Source of the DNA: Corynebacterium yudongzhengii
GTDB taxonomy: Bacteria; Actinomycetota; Actinomycetes; Mycobacteriales; Mycobacteriaceae
DNA: 64,000 bases
NCBI RefSeq assembly: GCF_003065405.1
Contig: NZ_CP026947.1
Span: forward strand, 372,001-436,000
Direction: 5' to 3'
Position 1 is the first letter of the stretch; each line of letters starts with the position of its first letter. A program made the position numbers and the translations under genes. Below the pieces are notes generated by a model. It made no database searches. It saw nothing but the letters and a program-made list of their open reading frames with translations, and was not told the origin of the DNA. Below are positions 10,149 to 19,080 of the stretch, one piece after another.

Positions 10149-10151
10149 ATC

Positions 10152-10991
10152 ATGAGTACCCCGAGCACCCTAGAGTCTCCGCACAACGACGCCGCCGAGG
10201 CACTGATCGGGCTGGAAAACGTCAAGGTGCACTTCAAGGCCCGCACGGGCCCCATCTTCAAGCCCAACTGGGTCAAGGCGGTCGACGACGTCACGCTCAA
10301 CCTCCAGCCGGGCGAGACGATCGGACTGGTCGGCGAGTCGGGCTCCGGCAAGTCGACGCTCGCGAACGTCATGTGCGGCCTGCAGGCCCCGACCGAGGGC
10401 AGGGTCTTCTTCCAGGGCCGCGAGGTGACCAAGCGCACCGCCGCCGACCGCCGCGCCATGGGCCGGCTCGTCTCCGTGGTCTTCCAGGACCCCTCGACCG
10501 CGCTGAACGCCCGCATGGTCGTGCGCGAGCAGCTGGAGGACCCGCTCAACGTGCACAAGGTGGGCACGCCCAAAGAGCGCCGGGAGCGCGTGCGCGAGCT
10601 CATCCAGATGGTGGGTCTGCCGTCTTCAGCCTTGGATGCGCTGCCGGGCCAGCTCTCCGGCGGGCAGCGCCAGCGCGTCGCCATCGCCCGCGCCCTGGCG
10701 CTGAAGCCGAAGGCGATCATCGCCGACGAGCCGACCTCGGCGCTGGATGTGTCGGTGCGCGCCCAGATCCTCAACCTGCTGACCGACCTCAAAGAAGAGC
10801 TCGGCCTGGCGATGGTGTTCATCAGCCACGACATCCAGACCGTGCGTTATGTCTCCGATCGCATCGCGGTGATGTATCACGGACGCCTCGTCGAACACGG
10901 CCCGGCTAAGCAGGTGCTGGACAACCCCTCGCAGGATTACACCCGCACTCTGCTCGGCGCTGCACCGAGCCTGCTGCACCCCAACCAGTAG
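10152..10991 (+). CDS. ABC importer ATP-binding protein, DppF type
   Basis: 279 residues. Walker A GESGSGKST near residue 61, a Q-loop in VVFQDPSTALNARM, signature LSGGQRQRV near 168, Walker B IIADEPTSALDVS near 190, and the H-loop in FISHDIQTVRYV. With the ATPase half of the preceding fusion it forms the heterodimeric energising unit of the importer. The start lies three bases after the preceding stop. Confidence 0.9.
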   Translation: MSTPSTLESPHNDAAEALIGLENVKVHFKARTGPIFKPNWVKAVDDVTLNLQPGETIGLVGESGSGKSTLANVMCGLQAPTEGRVFFQGREVTKRTAADRRAMGRLVSVVFQDPSTALNARMVVREQLEDPLNVHKVGTPKERRERVRELIQMVGLPSSALDALPGQLSGGQRQRVAIARALALKPKAIIADEPTSALDVSVRAQILNLLTDLKEELGLAMVFISHDIQTVRYVSDRIAVMYHGRLVEHGPAKQVLDNPSQDYTRTLLGAAPSLLHPNQ

Positions 10992-11015
10992 CAACCCTTA
11001 GGAGTATTCCCCATC

Positions 11016-11933
11016 ATGACAGCTTCCTTCCGAGGCGTTATCCCTCCGGTGGTCATCGCCCGCCACGAGGATCGCACGCTCGATTCGGCCTCCTACGAGC
11101 GCAATCTCAGCCGGCTGATCGACGCCGGCGTCGACGGCCTCTTCATCCTCGGCTCGTCCGGCGAGGGCGCGTTTTGCACTGCGAGTGAGCGGCAGACAAT
11201 TATCGACCGCACCCTGAGCGTCGTCGACGGTCGCCTGCCGGTGCTGGTCGGCTGCATTGACACCCAGACGCAGCGGGTGATCGAGCACGTCCAGCAAGCA
11301 GAAGCCGCGGGTGCCGACGCCGTCGTGGTCACCGCCCCCTTCTACGCGCTCGGCGGCCCAGCCCAGGTCGAAGAGCATTTCCGCCTCATCGCCGCCGCGA
11401 CGACGCTGCCGGTCTTCGCCTACGACATCCCGGTGTGCGTGCACACCAAGCTCGACAACGACATGCTGGTGCGCCTCGGGAAAGAGGGCGTGCTCGCCGG
11501 GGTGAAGGACTCCTCCGGCGACGACGTCGGCTTTCGGCTGCTCATCCAAGCCAACGAGGAGGCCGGCCACCCGCTGACGCTGCTCACGGGCCACGAGGTC
11601 GTCGTCGACGGGGCGTACCTGGCAGGTGCCGACGGCTGCGTGCCCGGCCTCGGCAACGTCGACCCCGAAGGCTACGTTCGGCAGTGGAAGGCCGCCGAAA
11701 CCGGCGATTGGCAGTGGGTGAAGAAGGAGCAGGACCGGCTCGCGAAGTTGATGCGGGTGGCGATGCTGGCGACGTCGATAAGCGGCTTCGGCGCCGGCGT
11801 CGGCGGCTTCAAGGCGGCCCTTAAGCTGCTCGGCGTCTTCGACTCCGCCCAGATGCCGCAGCCCGTGGCGCAGCTCAGGCCCGACGAGGTGGACGCGGTG
11901 AAGGCCACGCTTATCGACGCCGGCCTCCTCTAA
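11016..11933 (+). CDS. Dihydrodipicolinate synthase / N-acetylneuraminate lyase family aldolase
   Basis: 305 residues with the class I aldolase fold of the DapA/NanA superfamily. The Schiff-base lysine is K164 in GVKDSSGD, the catalytic tyrosine is Y136 in FAYDIPV, and the carboxylate-binding loop is LGSSGEGAF. The GSSGE loop fits keto-acid lyases as well as or better than true DHDPS (usually GTTGE), and the genomic setting is an importer operon rather than lysine biosynthesis, so I favour a catabolic lyase acting on the imported solute. N-acetylneuraminate lyase is a candidate but unproven. RBS AGGAG lies ahead of the ATG at 11016. Confidence 0.75.
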   Translation: MTASFRGVIPPVVIARHEDRTLDSASYERNLSRLIDAGVDGLFILGSSGEGAFCTASERQTIIDRTLSVVDGRLPVLVGCIDTQTQRVIEHVQQAEAAGADAVVVTAPFYALGGPAQVEEHFRLIAAATTLPVFAYDIPVCVHTKLDNDMLVRLGKEGVLAGVKDSSGDDVGFRLLIQANEEAGHPLTLLTGHEVVVDGAYLAGADGCVPGLGNVDPEGYVRQWKAAETGDWQWVKKEQDRLAKLMRVAMLATSISGFGAGVGGFKAALKLLGVFDSAQMPQPVAQLRPDEVDAVKATLIDAGLL

Positions 11934-11938
11934 AAGCG

Positions 11939-12728
11939 GTGACAAAAATGCTGAATTGTGCGTGCACCGGCCCGGAAGACGGGGTGCCGGTGGTCTTCTT
12001 CCACGGCGTGTCCAACTCGATGCTGTGGTGGCAGCCGCTGCGCTGCGAGCTGGCCGCTGAGGGCTACCGGGCGATTGGGGTGGATTCCCTCGGCCATGGG
12101 GCGTCGCCGCGGTTGGGAGGCGTCGATAAGCCTCGCGACGTTTTTCCCGCAGCGTGGAGGCGGCGGTGGGGGTCGTCGAGAAGCTGTCGGCGCCGGCGGT
12201 GATTATCGGGCACTCCATGGGCGGGGCGATTGCGACGGCCGTGGCGAAGCAGGTGCCGAAGAAGATGCGGGGGCTGATTCTGGCCGACCCGGCGTGGCTG
12301 AGCGTCGAGCAGGAACGCTTCTATGCCGAGGCCGCGGGTGAGTCGGTGCGGCGTACTGCACGGTGGCAGTGCGATCCCGTCGGCGCGCTGGCCGAGAACA
12401 CGCTCAAGCGCGCGCATTGGCGCAGCACCGATCATCTGCACTGGCTCTATGGGCAGCTGCACGTGGATCTTGGCGTCGTGGCCAGTGGGGTGGTGAGCTT
12501 CCCGGCGCCGTGGCAGGACTACGTGGCGGACCTGGCGGTGCCCACGCACGTTATTACCTCCGGTGATGATTGCCTGGTCGGCGAAGCGGGAGCTGAAGCC
12601 ATTCGGGGCATGGGGCGCCCGGAGCTTACGGTGACCTACCTGGAGGGGGCACGCATTCCCTGCCCATCGATCTGCCGGAAGCCTTCGGCGCCGAAGTGCG
12701 GCGGGTACTACGCGAGCTGGGCGCCTAG
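11939..12728 (+). pseudogene. Alpha/beta hydrolase with two frameshifts
   Basis: Three reading frames together spell one hydrolase of about 260 residues. The N-terminus has VVFFHGVSNSMLWWQPL and VDSLGHGASPR; the middle, one frame down, carries the nucleophile elbow GHSMGG; the C-terminus, down again, has GGTHSLPIDLPEAF with the catalytic-His region and ends at TAG 12726-12728. The shifts coincide with T5 at 12141-12145 and G5 at 12645-12649; one extra base in each run restores DVFSRSVEAAV and LEGGTHSLPI. The gene starts five bases after the lyase and is probably the last gene of the importer operon. The 3' end overlaps the convergent membrane-protein gene by four bases. Either a decaying gene or two homopolymer read errors. 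Confidence 0.8.
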
Positions 12729-13354
12729 AGGCGGCGCTCGCTAAGGCTGGCGGCGACACCTGCGATGACGACCGCCACCGAGACATAAAGGAAGAAAAAT
12801 AACAAGGTCCCCGCCATGCCGAGCACCCCACCGGTGATGGCGAGGGCCTTCGGTGCTGTCTGCGCGGGGGAGCGCACGGCGAGCGCGATCCTCGCGACAG
12901 CTGCCACGAAGCTGACGATCTGCAGGATGATGGTGCCGAAAGCGACGTTGAGAGCCAATGAACTGGCGAAGGGGCTGGCGCCGGCGATGAGTCCGCAGCC
13001 CCAGGCGTGCGTCGAGGCGGGAGGCGGCGATTTTTCGATAAGGACAAGGGCGAGCGCGCCGAACGCGGCCGGCACGGTGACGATGCCAGCGATGTTGATG
13101 ACGGGGTCGCCGGGTTCGTAGAGGACGCTCACCGCGATCCAGCTGCCCCAGCCCAGCAGTGCGATGACGCCGAGTAGCGCGTTGAAGATGCGCAGCGCAT
13201 AAGTGCCGAAGCCCCGGAGTGATCCGAGGATGCTCGCCAGCGCGCCGAGGATTCCGAGAAGGGCAGAAGCCCACAAGCCCAGCACCGGAAAGGCGAAGAA
13301 GGAAAGGACCGCGAGCACCTGCAAGCCGGCGCCGAGGCCGAGTATGGCTGCCAT
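12725..13354 (-). CDS. Membrane protein of unknown function (paralogue A)
   Basis: 209 residues, mostly hydrophobic, with about six membrane helices and short loops. No recognised domain. The loop PPPASTHAW and the C-terminal A-A-S-L-S-E-R-R end are shared with the protein encoded at 13525-14175, so the two are tandem paralogues. Codons of both are typical of the window. The start is ATG 13352-13354, supported by a -10-like TATAGT six bases upstream and no ribosome binding site. Confidence 0.65.
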   Translation of the reverse strand: MAAILGLGAGLQVLAVLSFFAFPVLGLWASALLGILGALASILGSLRGFGTYALRIFNALLGVIALLGWGSWIAVSVLYEPGDPVINIAGIVTVPAAFGALALVLIEKSPPPASTHAWGCGLIAGASPFASSLALNVAFGTIILQIVSFVAAVARIALAVRSPAQTAPKALAITGGVLGMAGTLLFFFLYVSVAVVIAGVAASLSERRL

Positions 13355-13360
13355 AGGTTG

Positions 13361-13366
13361 ACTATA
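13361..13366 (-). promoter_or_regulatory. Candidate -10 box, leaderless transcript of paralogue A
   Basis: TATAGT on the minus strand, six bases before the ATG at 13354. This spacing would put the transcription start at the start codon. Confidence 0.4.
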
Positions 13367-13524
13367 TTCAGCCGGTTGTGCTGGGACAAGAGGGTGTTTC
13401 TGGGACGGAGGCGCTCACGAAGCTCCTCCCGTTGATCTGTATACCGACCGGGATGGTTATCGACGGCACTCGGTTCGTTAGGGCGCGGCAGTAGGAAAGT
13501 GCCGAGGGGAAGCGTGGGCTGTTA

Positions 13525-14175
13525 TCACGGCCGTCGCTCGGTGATGCTGGCGGCGATGCCGATAACAGCGGCGCCGATGATGCTGAACGGAAGGAAAAAC
13601 CCGAGGGCGCCGAAGGTCGCAAGGCAGCCTGCGACGATGGCGAGGATCTGGGGAGCTTTGGGGGCGGGTGCCTTTAGGGCCACCGCGATCATGGCGATGC
13701 CTATCGCGCAGGGCACGCTATACATGCTGTATGTCAGTAAGGGGAAGGCATAGACGAGCTGAGGCAGGTAGAGCGAAGCGCCGTAGGCGAGGATGAACAG
13801 CCACGCGTGCGTGGAGGCAGGCGGTGGCACGGTGGCGACAAGGAGAACCGCCACGCTGGCCAACGCCGCTGGTTCGGCCCCGATGTCGATCAGGCCGATC
13901 AAGGGGTTCGTGAAGTCGCCGGTGATGCTCGCGAAGCTTCTCGTTCCCCAGCCTAGAAGCCCGGCAAGCCCGAGTATGAGGCCGAGAACGCGCAAGCTCG
14001 CCAGGCGAAGGCCGCGCAGCGAGCCGATGGTACTGAGTAGTGCGCCGAGGGCTCCGATACTGGCGGCGACCGCAAGGTAGCCGACCGAAACATAGAGACC
14101 GAGGGCATAGAACACCATGAAGAGCAAGGTCGCAAGAGTCTGGAACGCGGCGCCGACAGCGAAGATGAGTGTCAT
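13525..14175 (-). CDS. Membrane protein of unknown function (paralogue B)
   Basis: 216 residues with about six predicted membrane helices. It shares with paralogue A the central PPPASTHAW loop, a GSLRG motif in the N-terminal half and a terminal AASITERR. No known family is recognised. A 170-base gap separates it from paralogue A, and it seems to have its own -10 box (TATGTT) six bases upstream of the ATG. The retained loop suggests a common functional or folding role of that segment. Confidence 0.65.
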   Translation of the reverse strand: MTLIFAVGAAFQTLATLLFMVFYALGLYVSVGYLAVAASIGALGALLSTIGSLRGLRLASLRVLGLILGLAGLLGWGTRSFASITGDFTNPLIGLIDIGAEPAALASVAVLLVATVPPPASTHAWLFILAYGASLYLPQLVYAFPLLTYSMYSVPCAIGIAMIAVALKAPAPKAPQILAIVAGCLATFGALGFFLPFSIIGAAVIGIAASITERRP

Positions 14176-14181
14176 GGGTTC

Positions 14182-14187
14182 AACATA
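14182..14187 (-). promoter_or_regulatory. Candidate -10 box, leaderless transcript of paralogue B
   Basis: TATGTT on the minus strand lies six bases before the ATG at 14175, the same arrangement as for paralogue A. Confidence 0.35.
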
Positions 14188-14242
14188 AAGATTCCGGCCC
14201 TCGTGCGCTCGACGAAAAGGGCCGGAATCTTGGGGGCGCCGC

Positions 14243-15132
14243 TTAGGCGAAGAAGCGGCGGCGGGCGGCGAAGCCAGCTACTGCCAGAACGGAGGCGAGC
14301 GCCAGCCCTGCCAGGGCGCGGGGGAGCGTGTTGTTGCCGGTCTCGGCGGCCATGCCACGCTCGCCGGTGGCAGCCGAGTCCTGGGCTCTAGCGTGGCCAG
14401 CCGCGCCGTTCTTCTGGGCGTCCTTGGCCTGCTCGGCGACCTCGTTGGCATGATCAGCCAGCATCTTGTCGGAAGCCGCCTTCTTCTCCTCGGTCGGTAT
14501 GGCATGGACGCGCGACTCGTCCTGGACGTAGGTCTTGCCGTCCTAGTTGAGGTACCACATGACACCACCGACCACCAGGGCGGCGGGCAGTAGGATGCCG
14601 GCGACGGTGGCCGGGCTGGCGGCGGTTTCTTGTGCGCCGCCGCGGGCTTCCTGGTCGGCGGTGACGATGGCGGCGATTTCCTCGGAGCGCTGCAGCTCTT
14701 GGTCGTTCAGGCTGCCGGCGGCGCGATCCGGGGTATCCACCCAGTATGTGCCGTCGGTGGTGCGGTAGAAGACCTGGCCATCTAGGGTCTCGTAGGAAAG
14801 CGGGACGGTCTCTTCGACGACCGCGGCGTAATCGGCGTTGACCGTGTCCTGGATCTCGGCCGAGCGGTTCAGCTCCTCCGGGCTCAGCTCCACGCCGGGC
14901 AGGGCGCGCTCAGGAGCATTGACCCAGTGGATTCCGTCGTCGTGGCGGTAGAAGATCGTGCCGTCCTGGGTGGTGTAGGTCTCGCCCTCGAAGGTCTGGT
15001 CTTCTTCCACGGCCGGGGAGCGTCGTTGGCTGGCGGGGTTCCCTCGGTGGGCTGCGCGACGGCCGGTCCGGCGGCGATCGCCATGGCAGCGGTCACGGTC
15101 AGGGCGGTGAGGGAGACGGAATACCGCTTCAT
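14243..15132 (-). pseudogene. Secreted surface protein with internal repeats, broken by a frameshift and an amber codon
   Basis: The start is ATG at 15132 behind AGGAG. A Sec signal peptide (MKRYSVSLTALTV..., cleavage after AVAQ) leads into TEGTPPANDAP. After a one-base shift at C4 (15015-15018, plus-strand G4) the frame continues VEEDQTFEG and then two clear repeats of about 50 residues of the form DGxxFYRxxDGxxWVxxPxRA...ELxRSxEIxxxVxADxxA. These are followed by a hydrophobic stretch and a TAG at 14543-14545. The same frame then continues with a degenerate third repeat, an Ala-rich stalk and a C-terminal anchor-like tail: AAETG, a hydrophobic helix, RRRFFA. It is probably a cell-wall or membrane-anchored protein, paired with the sortase gene upstream on the same strand. 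Two lesions suggest decay; sequence errors are not excluded. Confidence 0.7.
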
Positions 15133-15410
15133 GGTCTTCTCCTGATTCTCAGTAGTTATAGATAGTCGTGCGCCCGAATGGTGGCCGTGGGCAGCTGTTT
15201 TAACATTAAGCCCATTAGAAACATTTGTCTCAAAAATTAACAAAAGTCACATGTTAAAACATTGAAAATTGAGCTTTTTCTGACATAACCCGGCACCGCG
15301 GTGGCGCTAAAAGGCTACTCACAGAGTGTGTTTGCCGATGGTCGGCGAATGTCGGTTCGAAACGTCTGTTGTTCACCCCGTTCAGGGGTATTTATGGAGG
15401 TTGCGGCGTT

Positions 15411-16139
15411 TCAGGACGCGTCAGGCTCCAATCCCGGGTAAAGGGGCGGGAGCACGGTGTGATCGGGTGCTTCGTCGATGACGCCCTCGTATTGCCAGCC
15501 GACGACCGCGTTGCGCACTGCGGCGGCGAGCGGGTTGGCCGGCTGGATGCAGCTGATGGTCAACAACCTGCCGGGCATGGCAGTCTCGCCCCACACCGCG
15601 GGATCCTGCGCGAGGCCCTCTTTATCGGGGTCGTGGAGGTCGGTCGCGTGATAGACCAGCCACTGGCTTCCGGAGGCCTCGGTACGCAGATACAGCTGGT
15701 CGCCGGTGGCGATGGTGTGCTGATCGGCGGTGCCGTCGTAAAGCTTGTCGAACACCCCGCTGAGCCCAGCGCCAGTATGTCCCGCGATGACGGTGAGATC
15801 CTCGGTGGCCGTTCCCGGGAGGGAATAAGGGCGATCCTCGGCGGTATACGCGCACGCGAGATCCATCGTGGCGGGATCGATCGCACCGTTATTCACCCGG
15901 CAGGGGGCCTCTTCGAAGCGGGCGACGAGTTCGACGGCCGGGATGTACATCTCGACGGGTGGACTGGGCTCAATGTGTACCTCGGGAGGCGCTGCCACCT
16001 GGTTGGTATCGAGATTTTCGGGCGGGTCCAGAGTTTCTTGGATGCTGAGCAGCAGGGCTATCGTGATGACGATGCCGATGGGGACGCGGACGCGCATGTC
16101 GTTCCACAAGCGTGGAGCAGGCAGTGAATGACGGCCCAC
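15411..16139 (-). CDS. Class E/F-like sortase
   Basis: 242 residues. One N-terminal membrane helix (about residues 17-33) is followed by a Pro-rich spacer and a sortase barrel. The catalytic His is H121 in VIAGHTG, the Cys is C197 in LLTISCIQP, and the Arg is R209 in AAAVRNAVV. This small single-helix architecture with a PP-rich linker resembles actinobacterial class F and E sortases. A GTG start at 16139 has a strong GGGAGGG site; the ATG 14 codons later has none. The neighbouring repeat-containing surface protein with an AAETG tail could be its substrate. Confidence 0.75.
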   Translation of the reverse strand: MGRHSLPAPRLWNDMRVRVPIGIVITIALLLSIQETLDPPENLDTNQVAAPPEVHIEPSPPVEMYIPAVELVARFEEAPCRVNNGAIDPATMDLACAYTAEDRPYSLPGTATEDLTVIAGHTGAGLSGVFDKLYDGTADQHTIATGDQLYLRTEASGSQWLVYHATDLHDPDKEGLAQDPAVWGETAMPGRLLTISCIQPANPLAAAVRNAVVGWQYEGVIDEAPDHTVLPPLYPGLEPDAS

Positions 16140-16398
16140 GTTCGCCCTCCCGGATTCCGTGATCTGTTGCAGTATATGCCACGGTCAGAGGGATTTGGCG
16201 CGGGCCTTGGCTGCGTGGTTGAATAGACGGGTTACCAGGGCCGGTCGGGTGTATGCGGCGCGTTTCCGAACCGCGAGCCCGAGACCCTGCGACCACGTGG
16301 ATAGTGGTTCGTCGACAAGCGCTGGTAGCGGTAAGCCAAGACCATGCGTGCCCAGGACGGAAATCTGGCATGCGTTACAACCAGGTCAGGAGACCCTA

Positions 16399-16767
16399 GT
16401 GATTCAGCAAGAATCGCGTCTGAAGGTCGCCGACAACTCCGGCGCACGAGAGATTCTGTGCGTCCGCGTTCTCGGCGGCTCGGTACGACGCTTCGCTGGC
16501 ATCGGCGACACCATCGTCGCCACCGTGAAGGAAGCTGTTCCGGGCGGAAACGTCAAGGAGGGCGAGATCGTCAAGGCGGTCATCGTCCGCGCCCGCAAGG
16601 AGACCCGTCGCCCCGACGGCTCCTACATCAGCTTCGACGAGAATGCAGCCGTCATCCTCAAGAACGACAACGAGCCCCGTGGCACCCGTATCTTCGGACC
16701 CGTCGCCCGCGAACTGCGCGACAAGAAGTTCATGAAGATCGTGTCGCTCGCACCGGAGGTGATCTAG
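16399..16767 (+). CDS. rplN: 50S ribosomal protein L14
   Basis: 122 residues, exactly the usual length when started at GTG 16399 (behind AGGAG), giving the conserved N-terminus [18 protein letters not shown]. The C-terminal [24 protein letters not shown] is also canonical. L14 forms the bridge to h44 of 16S rRNA. About 260 bases upstream are gene-free and presumably carry its promoter, because rpsQ, its usual upstream neighbour, is 12.4 kb away. Confidence 0.97.
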   Translation: MIQQESRLKVADNSGAREILCVRVLGGSVRRFAGIGDTIVATVKEAVPGGNVKEGEIVKAVIVRARKETRRPDGSYISFDENAAVILKNDNEPRGTRIFGPVARELRDKKFMKIVSLAPEVI

Positions 16768-16769
16768 TA

Positions 16770-17084
16770 ATGAAGATCCACAAGGGCGACATGGTCGTCG
16801 TCATCTCGGGACCGGACAAGGGTGCTCAGGGCAAGGTCATCGAGGCCTACCCGAAGCGCGAGAAGGTGCTGGTCGAGGGAGTCAACCGCATCAAGAAGCA
16901 CGTCGCTGACTCCGCCCGCGAGCGCGGCGCCTCCTCCGGTGGCATCGTCACCCAGGAGGCCCCCATCCACGTCTCCAACGTGATGGTGCTCGACTCCGAC
17001 GGCAACCCGACGCGTGTCGGCTACCGTTTCGACGAGAACGGCCGCAAGGTCCGCGTCTCCAAGCGCAACGGGAAGGACATCTAA
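16770..17084 (+). CDS. rplX: 50S ribosomal protein L24
   Basis: 104 residues beginning [20 protein letters not shown], the KOW motif of L24, with the family block [11 protein letters not shown]24 is an assembly initiator at the exit side of the large subunit. Two bases separate it from rplN. Confidence 0.97.
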   Translation: MKIHKGDMVVVISGPDKGAQGKVIEAYPKREKVLVEGVNRIKKHVADSARERGASSGGIVTQEAPIHVSNVMVLDSDGNPTRVGYRFDENGRKVRVSKRNGKDI

Positions 17085-17086
17085 TA

Positions 17087-17665
17087 ATGGCTGAAAACTA
17101 CACCCCCCGTCTGAAGACCCGCTACCGCGAGGACATCCGTACCAAGCTCAACGACGAGTTCGGCTACGAGAACGTCATGCAGATCCCGGGTATCACCAAG
17201 GTTGTCGTCAACATGGGTGTCGGCGACGCCGCCCGTGACTCCAAGGTCATCAACGGCGCGATCGAGGACCTCACCGCGATCACCGGCCAGAAGCCGCAGC
17301 TGCGCCGCGCCAAGCGCTCCATCGCGAACTTCAAGCTCCGCGAAGGCATGCCGATCGGCGCGAAGGTCACCCTGCGTGGCGACCGCATGTGGGAGTTCCT
17401 GGACCGCCTGCTGACCATCGCTCTGCCGCGTATCCGTGATTTCCGCGGCCTGTCCGACCAGCAGTTCGACGGCCACGGTAACTACACCTTCGGTCTCTCC
17501 GAGCAGACCATGTTCTACGAGATCGACGTCGACAAGATCGACCGCCCGCGCGGCATGGACATCACCGTGGTCACCTCCGCCACCAGCAACGACGAGGGCC
17601 GCCTGCTCCTGCGCGAGCTCGGCTTCCCGTTCGTTGACAAGGACGGAAAGATGCAGCGCTCCTAA
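17087..17665 (+). CDS. rplE: 50S ribosomal protein L5
   Basis: 192 residues with the L5 signature [19 protein letters not shown] and the block [27 protein letters not shown]5 binds 5S rRNA. In most bacteria rpsN and rpsH follow; here rpsN is absent and rpsH is 29 kb away, the arrangement I know from corynebacteria. A strong terminator ends this short operon. Confidence 0.97.
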   Translation: MAENYTPRLKTRYREDIRTKLNDEFGYENVMQIPGITKVVVNMGVGDAARDSKVINGAIEDLTAITGQKPQLRRAKRSIANFKLREGMPIGAKVTLRGDRMWEFLDRLLTIALPRIRDFRGLSDQQFDGHGNYTFGLSEQTMFYEIDVDKIDRPRGMDITVVTSATSNDEGRLLLRELGFPFVDKDGKMQRS

Positions 17666-17683
17666 GCGTTTGCGCTCTGAGAC

Positions 17684-17730
17684 AAGGGCCGTGGGAAACG
17701 GATGAACGTTTCCTGCGGCCCTTTCTTGTT
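17684..17730 (+). terminator. Terminator after rplE
   Basis: A 17-bp arm at 17684-17700 (AAGGGCCGTGGGAAACG) pairs with 17707-17723 with one mismatch across a six-base loop, followed by TCTTGTTT. It marks the boundary between ribosomal genes and the second accessory block. Confidence 0.88.
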
Positions 17731-17735
17731 TGCTC

Positions 17736-17978
17736 CTACTTAGTGAGCTTCTCCACCAGGTAGGTCGCGCTCTTTAAGTTGAAGGCCTTTTCTTCCGTGC
17801 GGACTTCCTTGATCGCTGCTAACGGGCTCTTCATCGGGTCGATGTCCTTGTCCTGCAGAAGCTTCTTTGCCCAGTCCTGGGCCGCAGCCAGGGGGTTGTC
17901 GTGTTGGGAGAAGATCGTTTTGATCTCGGATACGGGGTTCGTGGGATCGCCAAAAAGCAGGTTGAGCAGGTTGCCCAT
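17736..17978 (-). CDS. Small hypothetical protein
   Basis: 80 residues starting MGNLLNLLFGDPTNPVSEI and ending LKSATYLVEKLTK. It is charged, helical-looking, without membrane segment or signal peptide, and matches no family I recognise. The ATG at 17978 is chosen over an upstream start because GAGGTG precedes it at good spacing and a TANNNT-like GATAGT lies just upstream. It converges on the rplE terminator and borders the repeat array on its other side. Confidence 0.5.
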   Translation of the reverse strand: MGNLLNLLFGDPTNPVSEIKTIFSQHDNPLAAAQDWAKKLLQDKDIDPMKSPLAAIKEVRTEEKAFNLKSATYLVEKLTK

Positions 17979-18313
17979 TGGGCACCTCACTATCACACAG
18001 GTCGGGGATTGTGATCTTGTTCGCAACCTAGCATAGATTTCGGCATGATGCGGGGAGTGTGATTCCGGCTTTCAGGGGCGGTCGGGTGGTGGCGCTTCTC
18101 TGACAAGACTTCTCCGGTAAGGCTTCTCCAGTAAGCCGGTAGCGATGGTTTCGGGGTAGTTGGTAAAAGTCACCCGGCCTCGGCCACCACATCCCCAGTC
18201 CTCGGCGGTGCAGATTTACCGACTCTCAGCAGACCCCGCCGCGGCGATATCAGTGCTCGCTGCTCGGGGCATTTGGCGGCGGGGATGCTCGCATCGCCAA
18301 CCGACGGTAGTTT

Positions 18314-19080
18314 TTACGCACGTGCGTAAAAACTAGCCGCCTCAGGTGACTCCGACAGTGTGTTCTCGTGTTCCTATGAGTTCTCCGGGATCCATTGAAT
18401 CCTGATTACGCACGTGCGTAAAACTTGGTCCGCACTATGCCGTGGCATAGGGATTCTGGGATTGTTCTGATCGTGGAGTCGAGTCCGTGGCTCCGGTGCG
18501 GCTGGTATGCCTATGAGTTTCCCGGGATCCATTGATTTGCGATTACGCACGTGCGTAAACACCTGCTCCCCACTCTGCGGCGGCATAGGGATTCTGGGGC
18601 TGTTTCTGCTCGCCGGGGCGACTTCGTGACTCCGATGGGTCTCGTGCACCTATGAGTTTCCTGGGATCCATTGATTTCCGATTACGCACGTGCGTAGAAT
18701 CCCGGTTCGCACTACGCCCCGGCATAATGAATCTGGGATCGTTCCCGCTCGCGGAGTCGTCGCGGTGGCCCTGTGGGAGTGAAGGACGATCGACTTCGAC
18801 AGCCGAGCCTGATTTTGCGCGCGTGCGTAAAAATCTGGGGCCTCCGGTTTCAATGCGTCCCGTGTTCCTATGAATCTCCCGGGACCCATTGATTTCCGAT
18901 TGCGCACGTGCGTAAAACCTGGTCCCACTATGCCGCGGCATAGTGAGTCTGGGGACTGTTTCCGCTCGCAAGGTCGACTCCGTGACTCCGGCGGGCCTCG
19001 CAGACCTATGAATTCCCCGGAATCCATTGAATCCCGATTACGCACGTGCGTAATCCGGTCCGCACTATGCGGCGGCATAG
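18314..19080. repeat. Array of palindrome-centred repeats (seven P1 palindromes, five P2)
   Basis: P1, TTACGCACGTGCGTAA or near variants, occurs at 18314, 18406, 18543, 18682, 18815, 18900 and 19038. Five of these are followed 27-30 bases later by a second palindrome P2, ideally CTATGCCGCGGCATAG (18435, 18573, 18712, 18928, 19065), and preceded by a conserved block of the form CCTATGAGTTTCCCGGGATCC then ATTGATTTCCGA. These five full units recur at 137-139 bases. The P1 copies at 18314 and 18815 lack P2 and start shorter units (92 and 85 bases), giving the order A-B-B-B-A-B-B. The DNA between palindromes is also conserved, spacing is not a multiple of three, and no gene fits. It could be a multi-site binding array for a dimeric DNA-binding protein or a replication/segregation element; function unknown. 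Confidence 0.85.

Noticed and set aside
18314..19080. CRISPR array
   Set aside because: The palindromes are regularly placed, but the sequences between them are themselves conserved, unit lengths vary (85-139), and no cas genes are present in the window.
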